13,161 bases of DNA from Methanoculleus sp. UBA208 (GTDB lineage: Archaea; Halobacteriota; Methanomicrobia; Methanomicrobiales; Methanoculleaceae). The DNA is taken from assembly GCF_002498065.1 (NCBI RefSeq), contig NZ_DAFZ01000044.1:1-13161 (forward strand), read 5' to 3'. How positions within the stretch are numbered: position 1 is the first letter of the stretch; each line of letters begins with the position of its first letter. The position numbers and the translations under genes are program-made. Shown piece by piece: positions 1 to 7,886 of the stretch. The notes under the pieces are model-generated. The model was not told the origin of the DNA and did no database searches. It was given only the letters and a program-made list of their open reading frames with translations.

Positions 1-95
1 GGAGGAATTCAACAAAGCCATTTATCGATAAACAAGACTTCAATATCAAACCGATTGGCATTTTGTTGAATTATCGCCCTTCGTGTGCCTTGCCG

Positions 96-2768
96 ATGAG
101 TGAAAACGAATATCTGACCCGTAAATCGAGAATCGATCCGAAGTTACGGGCGGCTGGCTGGGATGTCGTTCCCTACAGAGAAGGCAGTTCGCTCAGTGTA
201 TACGAACGGTGTGCTATCGAGGAGTATCCGACCGAGAACGGCCCTGCCGACTATGCCCTCTGTGTCAACGGAGAAATCCTGGGGATTGTCGAGGCGAAGA
301 AAGTCTCGCTGGGGCCGCAGAGTGTTCTTGTGCAGGCGGAGCGGTATGCACGCGGGATCACCGATACTCCATTCAACTGTGACGGCATCCGCGTCCCGTT
401 CCTCTACGCAACCAACGGCGAGGTGATCTGGTATCGTGATGCGCGGCATCCGCGGAACCGTTCGCGTGAGATTGTGGGATTCCATTCGCCGGATGCTGTG
501 CTGGAACGCCTGCAGAGCGATCTCGATCGAGAGTGTTTGCAGTTCTCCACGGTCCCGGATAACCCCCGGATGCGCCCCTATCAGCGCGAAGCCTGCAACG
601 CTATCGGGAACGCGATCACAGAGCGCCATCGAGCGATGCTGGTTGCAATGGCGACCGGGACGGGCAAGACGTTCACAATGGTCAACCTCATCTACCGCCT
701 GATGAAAGCGGGTGTGGCAAAGCGTGTCCTCTTCCTCGTCGACCGGCGGGCTCTCGCGGCGCAGGCGGTGCGTGCATTCGCCTCGTTCGATACCGAGCAG
801 GGGTTGAAGTTTGACAAGACCTACGAGGTCTATAGCCAGCAGTTCCACCGCGGCGACCTGGACGACGACGATCCCTTCGATATCACGGTGCTGCCGAACG
901 CCTACCTCACCGATCCGCAGCCCGGACATGCCTTTGTGTATGTCTCGACCATCCAGCGGATGACCATCAACCTCTTCGGCAAGGCTGCCGCCTTCCCCTG
1001 CACGGAGGAGGCGGAGGAAGACGCCGAGAAGATGGATATCCCGGTCCACGCCTTCGATCTCATCATTGCAGATGAGTGCCACCGCGGGTATACCTCGCAG
1101 GAGATGTCGATCTGGCGCAGCACGCTCGACCACTTCGACGCGATAAAGATCGGGCTCACCGCGACGCCCGCCTCGCATACGATGGCCTACTTCAAGCACA
1201 AGGTCTACGAGTATCCCTACGAGCGGGCTGTCGGGGAAGGCTACCTGGTCGATTACGATCTCGTTGCTATCGAGTCCAGCGTCCGGATGCAGGGGATCTT
1301 CCTGAAAGAGGGCGAGACCGTCGATCTCGTCGACCCCGAGACCGGACAGAAGACGCTCGATATCCTAGAAGACGAGCGTGAATACCCCTCGGAACAGATC
1401 GAGCGGAGTATCACATCGATCGACTCGAACCATAAGATCCTCGAAGAGATCAAGCGATACGCTGATGAGCACGAGGAGCGCTACGGTCGCTTCCCGAAGA
1501 CCCTGATCTTCGCCGTCCAGGACATCCCGCATACATCCCACGCGGATCAACTGGTCGATGCCGCCCGCGAGGTCTTCGGGAGAGAGGATGCGTTCGTCCA
1601 GAAGATCACCGGCAAGGTCGACCGCCCCCTGCAGAGAATAAGGGAGTTTCGGAACCGGAAACTACCGGGAATCGTCGTCAGCGTCGATCTCCTTTCGACC
1701 GGCGTGGATATCCCCGACCTCGAATACATCGTCTTCCTCCGGCCGGTGAAGTCCCGTATTCTCTTTGAGCAGATGATGGGAAGGGGGACGCGCAAAGGGG
1801 AGCATCACCCGGACAAATCGCACTTTACCGTCTTCGACTGTTTCGGCGGGACGTTGATCGAGTACTTCCGGCAGGCCACCGGCATCACGGCCGAGCCGCC
1901 GCAAAGGGAGGCAAAACCGATCGCGAAGATCATCGACGATATCTGGAACAACCGGGACCGCGCCTACAACCTCCGCGTGCTCGTCAAGCGCCTGAACCGG
2001 ATCGACAAGGAGATGTCGGGCGAGGCGCGGGACCTCTTCCGGAAGTTCGTCGATAGAGGGGACTTGAAGCAGTTTGCCGTCTCCCTGCAGCGGCGGCTGG
2101 AGGAGGACTTCACCGGGACGATGGAGATCCTCCGGGACCCTGACTTCCAGAACCTCCTGGTGAACTATCCCCGGCCTCCCCGGACATTCCTTATCGACTA
2201 CCACACGCAGGACGAGGTGGCATCGACCTGGGTGGTGCGCGACTCGGCCGGGCAGGAGTACAAACCGGCGGACTACCTCACCCTCTTTGCCCGGTTCGTC
2301 CAGGAGAACCCCGAGAAGATCGAGGCCATCCAGATCCTCCTCGACCGCCCGCAGGAGTGGAGTACGGACGCACTTGCTGAACTGAAGCAGAAACTCACGG
2401 CGACCCCGCAACGGTTTACCATCGAGAACCTGCAGCGGGCGCACCAGGTGCATTACCAGAAGGCGCTCGTCGACATCATCTCGATGGTGAAGCACGCTGC
2501 CCGCGAGGACGAGGAATTGCTCACCGCAGAAGAACGGATTGATCGGGCGTTTACGGCGATACTGGATGGAAAAACTTTCACCGCAGAGCAGGCCGCATGG
2601 CTGGATCGTATCCGCGCTCATTTAACCCTTAACCTCTCAATAGATGAGGAAGACTTTGAGATCATCCCTGTCTTTGCCGATCATGGCGGCTGGGGACGGG
2701 CAAACCGTGTTTTTGAGAACCGGCTCTCAAGACTTCTTCAGGAACTGAATGAGGCTATTGCGGCATGA
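96..2768 (+). CDS. hsdR: Type I restriction enzyme R subunit (HsdR), endonuclease and translocase
   Basis: Motor and nuclease subunit of a type I restriction complex: it translocates DNA using ATP and cuts away from the recognition site. Numbering is from ATG 96 (890 aa). A PD-(D/E)xK nuclease core lies near D52 and E66-A-K68. Helicase motifs follow in order: Walker A ATGTGKT at 186-192, DECH at 326-329, TATP at 355-358, STGVDIP at 534-540 and QMMGRGTR at 559-566. The C-terminal part (to GGWGRANRVFENRL) fits the HsdR C-terminal domain that docks on the methylase. The length is usual for this group. The frame is open to the window edge, with a TTG at 63, but ATG 96 gives the usual family opening MSENEYL; neither start has a clear Shine-Dalgarno. 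It overlaps hsdM by four bases (ATGA). Identification is from motifs. Confidence 0.95.
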   Translation: MSENEYLTRKSRIDPKLRAAGWDVVPYREGSSLSVYERCAIEEYPTENGPADYALCVNGEILGIVEAKKVSLGPQSVLVQAERYARGITDTPFNCDGIRVPFLYATNGEVIWYRDARHPRNRSREIVGFHSPDAVLERLQSDLDRECLQFSTVPDNPRMRPYQREACNAIGNAITERHRAMLVAMATGTGKTFTMVNLIYRLMKAGVAKRVLFLVDRRALAAQAVRAFASFDTEQGLKFDKTYEVYSQQFHRGDLDDDDPFDITVLPNAYLTDPQPGHAFVYVSTIQRMTINLFGKAAAFPCTEEAEEDAEKMDIPVHAFDLIIADECHRGYTSQEMSIWRSTLDHFDAIKIGLTATPASHTMAYFKHKVYEYPYERAVGEGYLVDYDLVAIESSVRMQGIFLKEGETVDLVDPETGQKTLDILEDEREYPSEQIERSITSIDSNHKILEEIKRYADEHEERYGRFPKTLIFAVQDIPHTSHADQLVDAAREVFGREDAFVQKITGKVDRPLQRIREFRNRKLPGIVVSVDLLSTGVDIPDLEYIVFLRPVKSRILFEQMMGRGTRKGEHHPDKSHFTVFDCFGGTLIEYFRQATGITAEPPQREAKPIAKIIDDIWNNRDRAYNLRVLVKRLNRIDKEMSGEARDLFRKFVDRGDLKQFAVSLQRRLEEDFTGTMEILRDPDFQNLLVNYPRPPRTFLIDYHTQDEVASTWVVRDSAGQEYKPADYLTLFARFVQENPEKIEAIQILLDRPQEWSTDALAELKQKLTATPQRFTIENLQRAHQVHYQKALVDIISMVKHAAREDEELLTAEERIDRAFTAILDGKTFTAEQAAWLDRIRAHLTLNLSIDEEDFEIIPVFADHGGWGRANRVFENRLSRLLQELNEAIAA

Positions 2769-4189
2769 GTGACGTCGTACAAAAACTCTGGGGATTCTGC
2801 CATACGCTGAGGCACGAAGGGATCGATTATGGCGACTACATCGAGCAGATCACCTACCTGCTCTTTCTCAAGATGGCCGACGAGCGCGGCGTTGACCTCC
2901 CGGAAGGCTGCGACTGGACCGCGCTCAAAGAACTGTCCGGGACCGACCTCACCGAAGGCTACGCCGACCTGCTCCGCACCCTCGGCAAGGCCGATGGGCT
3001 GCTCGGGGACATCTTTGCCGGTGCGCTCTCCCGCTTCCACAACCCGGTGAACCTCAAGAAACTGATTGGCGTGATCGACGAGACCGAGTGGACCGGGCTC
3101 GACGTCGACGTGAAGGCCGCCGCGTTCGAGGGGCTGCTTGAGAAGGCCGCGAGCGAGGGGAAGAAAGGTGCCGGGCAGTACTTCACCCCGCGTATCCTCA
3201 TTCAGACGATCGTGCGGTGCATGAAACCTGATCCCCGCAGGGCTCGCGAGTTCACCATCACCGATCCCGCCTGCGGGACAGGTGGGTTCCTGGTCTGTGC
3301 CTACGAGTGGCTGAAGGCGGTGACCGGCGGCGGGGCGTTCGACCGGGATCTTGCGCCGCGTATCAGGAAGGGCACCTACTTCGGGCAGGAGCTCGTCGAG
3401 AGGCCGCGGCGGCTGGCGCTGATGAACCTCTACCTGCACGGCATCGAGCCGGAGATCAAACTGGGCGACTCGATCTACGAGGTGCCCGACTCCCGCCGGT
3501 ACGACGTGGTGCTGACCAATCCCCCCTTCGGAACCAAAGGCGCGAACCAGTCTCCGCACCGGGAGGACTTCGTGGTGGAGACGAGCAACAAGCAGCTCAA
3601 CTTCATCCAGCACGTGATGACGATCTTGAAACCCGGCGGCCGTGCGGCGGTCGTGGTGCCGGACAACGTCCTCTTCGCCGACGCGGCGGGCGAGGTCTTC
3701 AAGGTGATCTGTGAGGACAACGATCTGCATACGGTCCTCCGGCTGCCGGATGGGACGTTCACCCCTTACTCGCCGGGGACGAAGACGAACGTGATCTTCT
3801 TCACGAAGGGTATCCCGACCGACCACACCTGGGTCTACGACGGACGGACGAACGTGCCGGGGATCACCAAGAAGGACCGCCCGCTCACGAAGGAGCACTT
3901 CGCCGAGTTCGAGCGCTGCTACGGGCCCGACCCGAACGGGAGAGCGCCCCGCCGGCCGGAGGACTCGGCGGAGGACCGCTGGCGGTCGTTCCATATCACG
4001 GAACTGGAGGAGCGGGACTACAAGATCGACTCGCTGAAGTGGCTGCGGGACGAGTCCCTCTCGGACGGCGACGATCTGCCGGCCCCGGAGGAACTGGTCG
4101 CGGAGGCGATCGATGAGCTGGAGGCCGCGGTGGAGGAACTGCAGGCGATCCTTGAGATGATGGGGAACGGGTATGCAGCAGAAGAGTGA
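2765..4189 (+). CDS. hsdM: Type I restriction-modification DNA methyltransferase (HsdM)
   Basis: S-adenosylmethionine-dependent adenine-N6 methyltransferase subunit, which with HsdS makes the modification enzyme and with HsdR the restriction enzyme. The 474-aa protein has a helical N-terminal HsdM domain (about 1-130), then GQYFTPR at 137-143, SAM-binding motif I DPACGTGGF at 167-175, and catalytic motif IV TNPPFG at 251-256. The tail after about residue 430 is acidic and helical. All key residues are present, so an active enzyme is expected. Its ATG lies inside the end of hsdR (ATGA), which suggests translational coupling; a GAGG sits about 11 nt upstream. It overlaps hsdS by 17 bases. The base composition is strongly GC-rich, like the downstream chromosomal genes. 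Confidence 0.96.
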   Translation: MSDVVQKLWGFCHTLRHEGIDYGDYIEQITYLLFLKMADERGVDLPEGCDWTALKELSGTDLTEGYADLLRTLGKADGLLGDIFAGALSRFHNPVNLKKLIGVIDETEWTGLDVDVKAAAFEGLLEKAASEGKKGAGQYFTPRILIQTIVRCMKPDPRRAREFTITDPACGTGGFLVCAYEWLKAVTGGGAFDRDLAPRIRKGTYFGQELVERPRRLALMNLYLHGIEPEIKLGDSIYEVPDSRRYDVVLTNPPFGTKGANQSPHREDFVVETSNKQLNFIQHVMTILKPGGRAAVVVPDNVLFADAAGEVFKVICEDNDLHTVLRLPDGTFTPYSPGTKTNVIFFTKGIPTDHTWVYDGRTNVPGITKKDRPLTKEHFAEFERCYGPDPNGRAPRRPEDSAEDRWRSFHITELEERDYKIDSLKWLRDESLSDGDDLPAPEELVAEAIDELEAAVEELQAILEMMGNGYAAEE

Positions 4190-5630
4190 GGTGCCGGAGG
4201 GGTGGGCCTGTTGCAAGATGGGCGAAATCTCCCAGATAATTGGTGGAGGCACTCCAACATCATCCGACCAAACAAATTTTGAGGATAATGGGTTTCCTTG
4301 GCTGACTCCTGCGGATTTGAGTGGTTTTAGTGGCAAGTATATTGAACGAGGTTCTCGTTCACTCAGTGAGAAAGGGTTAAAGACCAGTTCGGCAAAGGCG
4401 ATGCCTGCTGGCACTGTTTTGATGTCAAGTCGTGCTCCTATCGGATATCTAGCAATAGCAGCAAACCCAATTTGCACGAATCAGGGGTTTAAAAGTTTTA
4501 TTTTAAAAGGTGGGATATTTTCAGATTATATCTTCTATTGGCTGAAGTATTCGATGGATGTCATCGAATCGATGGCAAGCGGTACAACATTCAAAGAAAT
4601 CTCAGGTTCGCGTGCAAAAGAAATTCCGGTACTTGTGCCTCCTCTCCCGGAGCAGCATCGCATCGCCGCCGCCATCGAGACGCTGTTTGCACGGCTGGAC
4701 GCCGCGAACGCCCGTCTTGAGCGCGTGCCGGGCATCCTCAAGCAGTTCCGGCAGTCGATATTTATTGCGGCGTTTTCAGGGCAGCTGACAAGGGACTATG
4801 AACCAGAATGCCTTGACAATCAAGTAAGTAACAAGCAGCAAGATCAGACGAAAGAGATCGAGGTGCAAGAGCCACTTAAGCTATATCCTCTCCCCAGTAA
4901 CTGGTCTTGGAGCACCGTTGCAGAAATTGCCTCTCGACTGCAATATGGGGCGTCGGTAAAAGCTGATGCCGGAGCTAATGAGGGCATCCCGATATTGAGA
5001 ATGGGGAATATTCGGGATAATAAGATCGATATAACTGAACTAAAATATGTGAATCCGGGTAAGAATGATTATTCTTCCTTCTATCTCCAAAAAGGAGACA
5101 TTTTATTCAACCGGACAAATAGTCCTGAACTCGTAGGTAAAAGTGCAGTATTTGATCTCGATTTGAATGCTCTATTTGCGTCATATATAATTAGAATTCA
5201 AACCGATCCGGCCCTTATATCGAATAAATACCTCTGTCTATGGATTAACAGCCCTTGGGGGCGGTGGTGGGCTCGGACCGTAAGAACAGATGGCGTAAGT
5301 CAGTCAAATATTAGTGCAACGAAAGTGAAGTCGATGCCAATTCCCCTCCCCCCACTCCCAGAACAGCATGAAATCGTCCGTCGCGTCGATGCCCTCTTCG
5401 CCCTCGCCGATAAGATCGAGGCCGAAGTCGCCGCGGCACGCGCAAAGACCGAAACGATGCGGCAGTCCATCCTCGCCCAGGCATTCTCTGGCCGGCTGGT
5501 TCCCACTGAGGCAGAGCTCGCCCGGCGGGAGGGACGCGAGTACGAGCCGGCATCGGTGCTGCTTGAGCGGATACGGTCGGGGGAGAGAGCGAAGAAAGCG
5601 GGAAAAGAATCTCAGTCCACGTTGACATGA
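4173..5630 (+). CDS. hsdS: Type I restriction-modification specificity subunit (HsdS)
   Basis: DNA-recognition subunit that sets the bipartite target of the HsdRMS complex. The 485-aa protein has the complete two-TRD layout: TRD1 about 8-155, conserved helix 1 at 156-206, TRD2 about 240-392, conserved helix 2 at 393-443, then a charged tail. The two conserved regions are equal-length copies, both opening PPLPEQH and closing with QSI-x(3)-AFSG-x-L. They form the antiparallel coiled-coil spacer and contact HsdM. The DNA for TRD1 (about 4220-4635) and TRD2 (about 4800-5345) is clearly AT-richer than the DNA for the conserved regions, as expected if recognition domains were acquired by recombination. 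The start ATG lies inside hsdM; no good Shine-Dalgarno is seen, so coupling is likely. The recognition sequence cannot be read from the protein by eye. Confidence 0.95.
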   Translation: MQQKSEVPEGWACCKMGEISQIIGGGTPTSSDQTNFEDNGFPWLTPADLSGFSGKYIERGSRSLSEKGLKTSSAKAMPAGTVLMSSRAPIGYLAIAANPICTNQGFKSFILKGGIFSDYIFYWLKYSMDVIESMASGTTFKEISGSRAKEIPVLVPPLPEQHRIAAAIETLFARLDAANARLERVPGILKQFRQSIFIAAFSGQLTRDYEPECLDNQVSNKQQDQTKEIEVQEPLKLYPLPSNWSWSTVAEIASRLQYGASVKADAGANEGIPILRMGNIRDNKIDITELKYVNPGKNDYSSFYLQKGDILFNRTNSPELVGKSAVFDLDLNALFASYIIRIQTDPALISNKYLCLWINSPWGRWWARTVRTDGVSQSNISATKVKSMPIPLPPLPEQHEIVRRVDALFALADKIEAEVAAARAKTETMRQSILAQAFSGRLVPTEAELARREGREYEPASVLLERIRSGERAKKAGKESQSTLT

Positions 5631-5631
5631 A

Positions 5632-5739
5632 GGCGCCGGGATCTTCGGGAAGGAGATCTTCGACCTCGGAGAGCGGGAGGGAGATCGGTTCCCGCCGGCC
5701 ACCGGGGTACAGCGCCACCTCGATCAGCCTTTTTGGCAT
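5632..5739 (-). pseudogene. Possible remnant of a minus-strand gene at the hsdS border
   Basis: Reading leftward from ATG 5739, a stretch of about 36 codons has the host-like codon pattern (CTG, ATC, GAG, GTG and CTC common) and a GAGG just before the ATG. The protein opens MPKRLIEVAL and continues through an ISLPLSEVEDLLPED segment. The coding look fades where the frame enters the end of hsdS near 5628. The opening resembles, from memory, the N-terminus of DUF1156-type methylase-like proteins (KRLIEVALP), but the following residues do not match that family. It may be the truncated 5' end of a gene cut when the hsd operon arrived, or chance. The frame stays open further left inside hsdS, in antisense. 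Confidence 0.25.
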
Positions 5740-5807
5740 CCTCGCCGGAGCGGTCACGCTGCATCCCGCCCGGCGCTCATCCTCAATTGGTTTTCTTATC
5801 TATCGTA

Positions 5808-5840
5808 TCGTTCATTCATCGTTCATTCATCGTTCATGTA
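5808..5840. repeat. 11-bp tandem repeat, three units
   Basis: The unit TCGTTCATTCA is present twice exactly (5808-5818 and 5819-5829). A third copy differs at two positions (5830-5840). It sits in an AT-rich patch between the convergent hsdS and AlbA_2-protein genes. No promoter or coding role is evident. Such short arrays can change copy number by slippage. Confidence 0.8.
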
Positions 5841-5926
5841 TCCACGCCAGGTTGGGCATCTACCTTGTTTTCGGCCTGGATCAGCCGCTTATTCGCCGGA
5901 GCGCTCTGGAAATGCCTCCAATTCAT
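5834..5926 (-). CDS. Possible 30-aa ORF coupled to the AlbA_2 gene
   Basis: The ATG at 5926 overlaps the TGA of the AlbA_2-protein gene as ATGA, the arrangement seen for coupled genes. The ORF runs 30 codons, opening MNWRHFQSAP and ending at TGA 5836-5834, within the third unit of the tandem repeat. The product would be hydrophilic and mildly basic, without recognisable motifs. It could be a real small protein, the remnant of a longer gene, or chance; the length alone does not decide. Confidence 0.25.
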   Translation of the reverse strand: MNWRHFQSAPANKRLIQAENKVDAQPGVDT

Positions 5927-7290
5927 CGTGGCCTCTCCCGCAGGACATATCGTGTATTCCTCCTCGACGTGCCCACCTGCTCCAGGATACCGCGGTCAAC
6001 CAGGCCCTTGAGATCCCTGAAAGCCGTCGGTGCCGAGACGCCGGTGAGTGATTGATAGGCACCGCTCGTGATACTCCCCTCGGCCTTGATCCGCTCCACC
6101 GCAAGGATCTGCCGTTCACTCAGTTCCATCTTCTGAAGATAACTCGCGCTCAGCGTATCCATCCGCATCGTCAGGGTGAACCCGAGCGAGGTGCTCGCGA
6201 AGGCGGGAACCGGCATACCGGCATCGCGGAAGGCCGTGATGATCCGCTCAACCCCTGACCCGTAGCGTTCGACAAGCCCGGCACGGTAGAAGATATCAGC
6301 AACCTTCGGGTTGCGGTGATAGGAGTAGTGCTCCTGTATGATCATCTCAACGGTGACACCTTCGGGTAGATGGCCGGGATTGTGAAAGCGGATATGGTCG
6401 TCAAAGATCTTGACCTGCGTCTGGATCGTGTTGTTGAAGTAATCGCGGTGGATAAGCGCGTTGAGAAGCGCCTCCCGGATCGCCAAAAGTGGGTAGTCCC
6501 AGATCTCTCTCCTCTGGAAGGACTCTCGCATCGCCTCCTCTGAGATGTCGTACCTGACGCCGAGATACTGCTTGATAATCCGCTCGCCCTCCTCGAACTG
6601 CTGGAAGAGATTGCCCCCGATCTCGTGGTCGCCGATGATGATATCCGCCCGCTTGAACCGCCCGATCCGGAGGATGCAGTTCAAGAAATACCGCTGCGGG
6701 TTCTTGCCGAAGAGGGCGATGGCGCCGTTGCTGATCCCTCCGTCCCTGGCAAGCCCGAGTCGAGAGAGCACTGTCTCTACTGATTCGGCCGGATCGACAG
6801 AAGTGAGTCGGCCCGTCGCATTTGCCCGTGCAAGGAAACGCCGCACCGTCTCTTCGTCGATCTCATCGAACGAGTACGGCCCGGTGACGCTGTCCCACTC
6901 AATGCTCTGCTGGAAGTACTCCCTGAGCTCGTCGGCGAGCATTTCGCGGGTTGTATCGCCGACACGGGTGTAGTACCGCCCGTCAAAGGCGACCGGAACG
7001 CGGCTCCGCTCGACAGTGACGATGACGATGGACTTCCCCTCGATCTCATGGATATCGATGACCGGATGAACGCCGAGCCGGGTGGTTATGCTGTCCGCGA
7101 GTTTCTTAACAGCGTTATTCCTCAGGTCGAGCCCGATGACGGCATGGTCATGGTCCCGGATTCCGATGACGGCGGCACCACCGGCGGTGTTGGCGAAGGC
7201 GGACAGGAGCCGGTAAAGGCTTGCGCTCACATCTTCCTTGAAGTCGATTCTGCCGCCCTTCAAAGCGGGTGAGCAGGGAGTATAGGTCAT
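5923..7290 (-). CDS. AlbA_2/Schlafen-like ATP-binding protein with winged helix
   Basis: Predicted nucleic-acid-binding regulator or accessory defence protein (455 aa). An AlbA_2 domain occupies about 13-125, with the hallmark IDFKED, SAFANTAGG and YTRVGDTT segments. The C-terminal half matches the HATPase_c_4 type: REALLNALIHRDY at 272-284 resembles the ATP-binding N box, and RNPKVADIFYRAGLVERYGSGVERI-like residues lie at 326-350 (YGSGVER at 343-349). A winged helix spans about 388-450. ATG 7290 is chosen because AGGAG lies 12 nt upstream and the family fold starts soon after; the frame can extend to 7422 with residues that look non-coding. It converges on hsdS and is not in that operon. Proteins of this class often occur near type I restriction genes, so an accessory role is an inference. 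The exact function is unknown. Confidence 0.88.
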   Translation of the reverse strand: MTYTPCSPALKGGRIDFKEDVSASLYRLLSAFANTAGGAAVIGIRDHDHAVIGLDLRNNAVKKLADSITTRLGVHPVIDIHEIEGKSIVIVTVERSRVPVAFDGRYYTRVGDTTREMLADELREYFQQSIEWDSVTGPYSFDEIDEETVRRFLARANATGRLTSVDPAESVETVLSRLGLARDGGISNGAIALFGKNPQRYFLNCILRIGRFKRADIIIGDHEIGGNLFQQFEEGERIIKQYLGVRYDISEEAMRESFQRREIWDYPLLAIREALLNALIHRDYFNNTIQTQVKIFDDHIRFHNPGHLPEGVTVEMIIQEHYSYHRNPKVADIFYRAGLVERYGSGVERIITAFRDAGMPVPAFASTSLGFTLTMRMDTLSASYLQKMELSERQILAVERIKAEGSITSGAYQSLTGVSAPTAFRDLKGLVDRGILEQVGTSRRNTRYVLRERPR

Positions 7291-7364
7291 CCACGAATAT
7301 CTCTCCTGATATCCTCCCTTTGTAGCATGGCGGAACACCTCTCCGGTTGTACGTTCTTCTGCAT
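7287..7364 (-). CDS. Possible 25-aa leader ORF of the AlbA_2 gene
   Basis: An ATG at 7364 opens a 25-codon frame (product starts MQKNVQPERC) whose TGA overlaps the ATG of the AlbA_2 gene as ATGA. The purine-rich Shine-Dalgarno-like runs of the main gene lie inside it. There is no obvious ribosome site ahead of its own ATG. It might couple translation of the regulator to a leader, but a 25-codon ORF is easily produced by chance. Confidence 0.2.
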   Translation of the reverse strand: MQKNVQPERCSAMLQREDIRRDIRG

Positions 7365-7692
7365 GTCTGATCGGGTAAAGGGCAAAGTTGCCGAATTTCC
7401 TCCAGGGTGAACGGCAGAGCAATGATAACTCTATTTTTCTGCTGAAAATTTCTTTGTTTGCGGGATGGGATTATGATTTCGGTTTTACGGTCCTGCTAAA
7501 CGAGGAGATTCAGGAAATAGAGGGATATACCTCAAAAGTCCCTATGGTGGTGCACGCCACCGTTGACTGTCCATCGTTCACCTCACCCCCTCCCCCACCG
7601 TGGCGATACCCGGTGGAAAGCCGTGCCGGCGTTTGACCTCAGGCGAACGTGCAGGAGTGCTCAGAAGTATGGGGGATATTCTACAAAAGGAA
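7291..7692. other. Gene-poor spacer upstream of the AlbA_2 gene
   Basis: About 400 bases between the AlbA_2 gene and tRNA-Val, both minus strand. The right half is less GC-rich than its surroundings, with an A/T stretch at about 7425-7460 that could hold the AlbA_2-gene promoter (minus strand AGAAAAATAG), though the leader would then be about 130 nt. A 25-codon minus-strand ORF (7364-7287) ends in an ATGA overlap with the AlbA_2 start. A short palindromic motif, GGTGG-6-CCACC, lies at 7546-7561. No convincing larger gene was seen on either strand. Confidence 0.5.
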
Positions 7693-7766
7693 TGGGCCTG
7701 CCCGGATTCGAACCGGGGATCTTCGCCGTGTAAGGGCGACGTCATGACCGGCTAGACCACAAGCCC
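7693..7766 (-). tRNA. tRNA-Val, anticodon UAC
   Basis: The minus strand folds as a complete cloverleaf of 74 nt. The acceptor stem GGGCTTG pairs with CAGGCCC, with one G-T pair. The anticodon stem TCGCC/GGCGA holds loop CTTACAC, giving anticodon TAC (valine, GUA codons). The T arm is CCCGG-TTCGAAT-CCGGG. The discriminator A is at 7693 and no CCA follows, so CCA is added after transcription, as is usual in archaea. There is no intron. A short T run (TTTT) follows at about 7686-7689. A weak box A (GTTTATCC on the minus strand, about 7801-7808) is a possible promoter. Confidence 0.97.
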
Positions 7767-7886
7767 CGTGGATGCCTTATAGTGTTTTGCACCGTGACGG
7801 ATAAACGTGTTGCCTGTCCCGGATTTCAGGGACATTGCCTGCGTGCTCTCCGGCCCCCCACCGCCCGCGCTTCGCGCTCCTCGCTC

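Noticed and set aside
63..95. TTG 63 as hsdR start
   Set aside because: The added 11 residues do not look like the family opening, and there is no ribosome site. ATG 96 gives the usual MSENEYL start.
144..1199. Minus-strand open frame opposite hsdR
   Set aside because: Antisense shadow of the HsdR nuclease and helicase region, with no recognisable motif or ribosome site.
1662..2621. Minus-strand open frame opposite the 3' part of hsdR
   Set aside because: Antisense shadow in GC-rich DNA with low-complexity Arg/Leu/Val content.
2738..4477. Long minus-strand open frame opposite hsdM
   Set aside because: It is antisense to a fully convincing HsdM with all motifs. Its translation is arginine-, valine- and leucine-rich, as expected from the complement of a GC-rich gene.
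7546..7561. GGTGG-CCACC palindrome as an operator
   Set aside because: A single short copy far from any assigned promoter; likely chance in GC-rich DNA.
7388..7636. 82-codon plus-strand open frame in the AlbA_2-to-tRNA spacer
   Set aside because: No ribosome site, no recognisable domain, and mixed codon use unlike the neighbouring genes.
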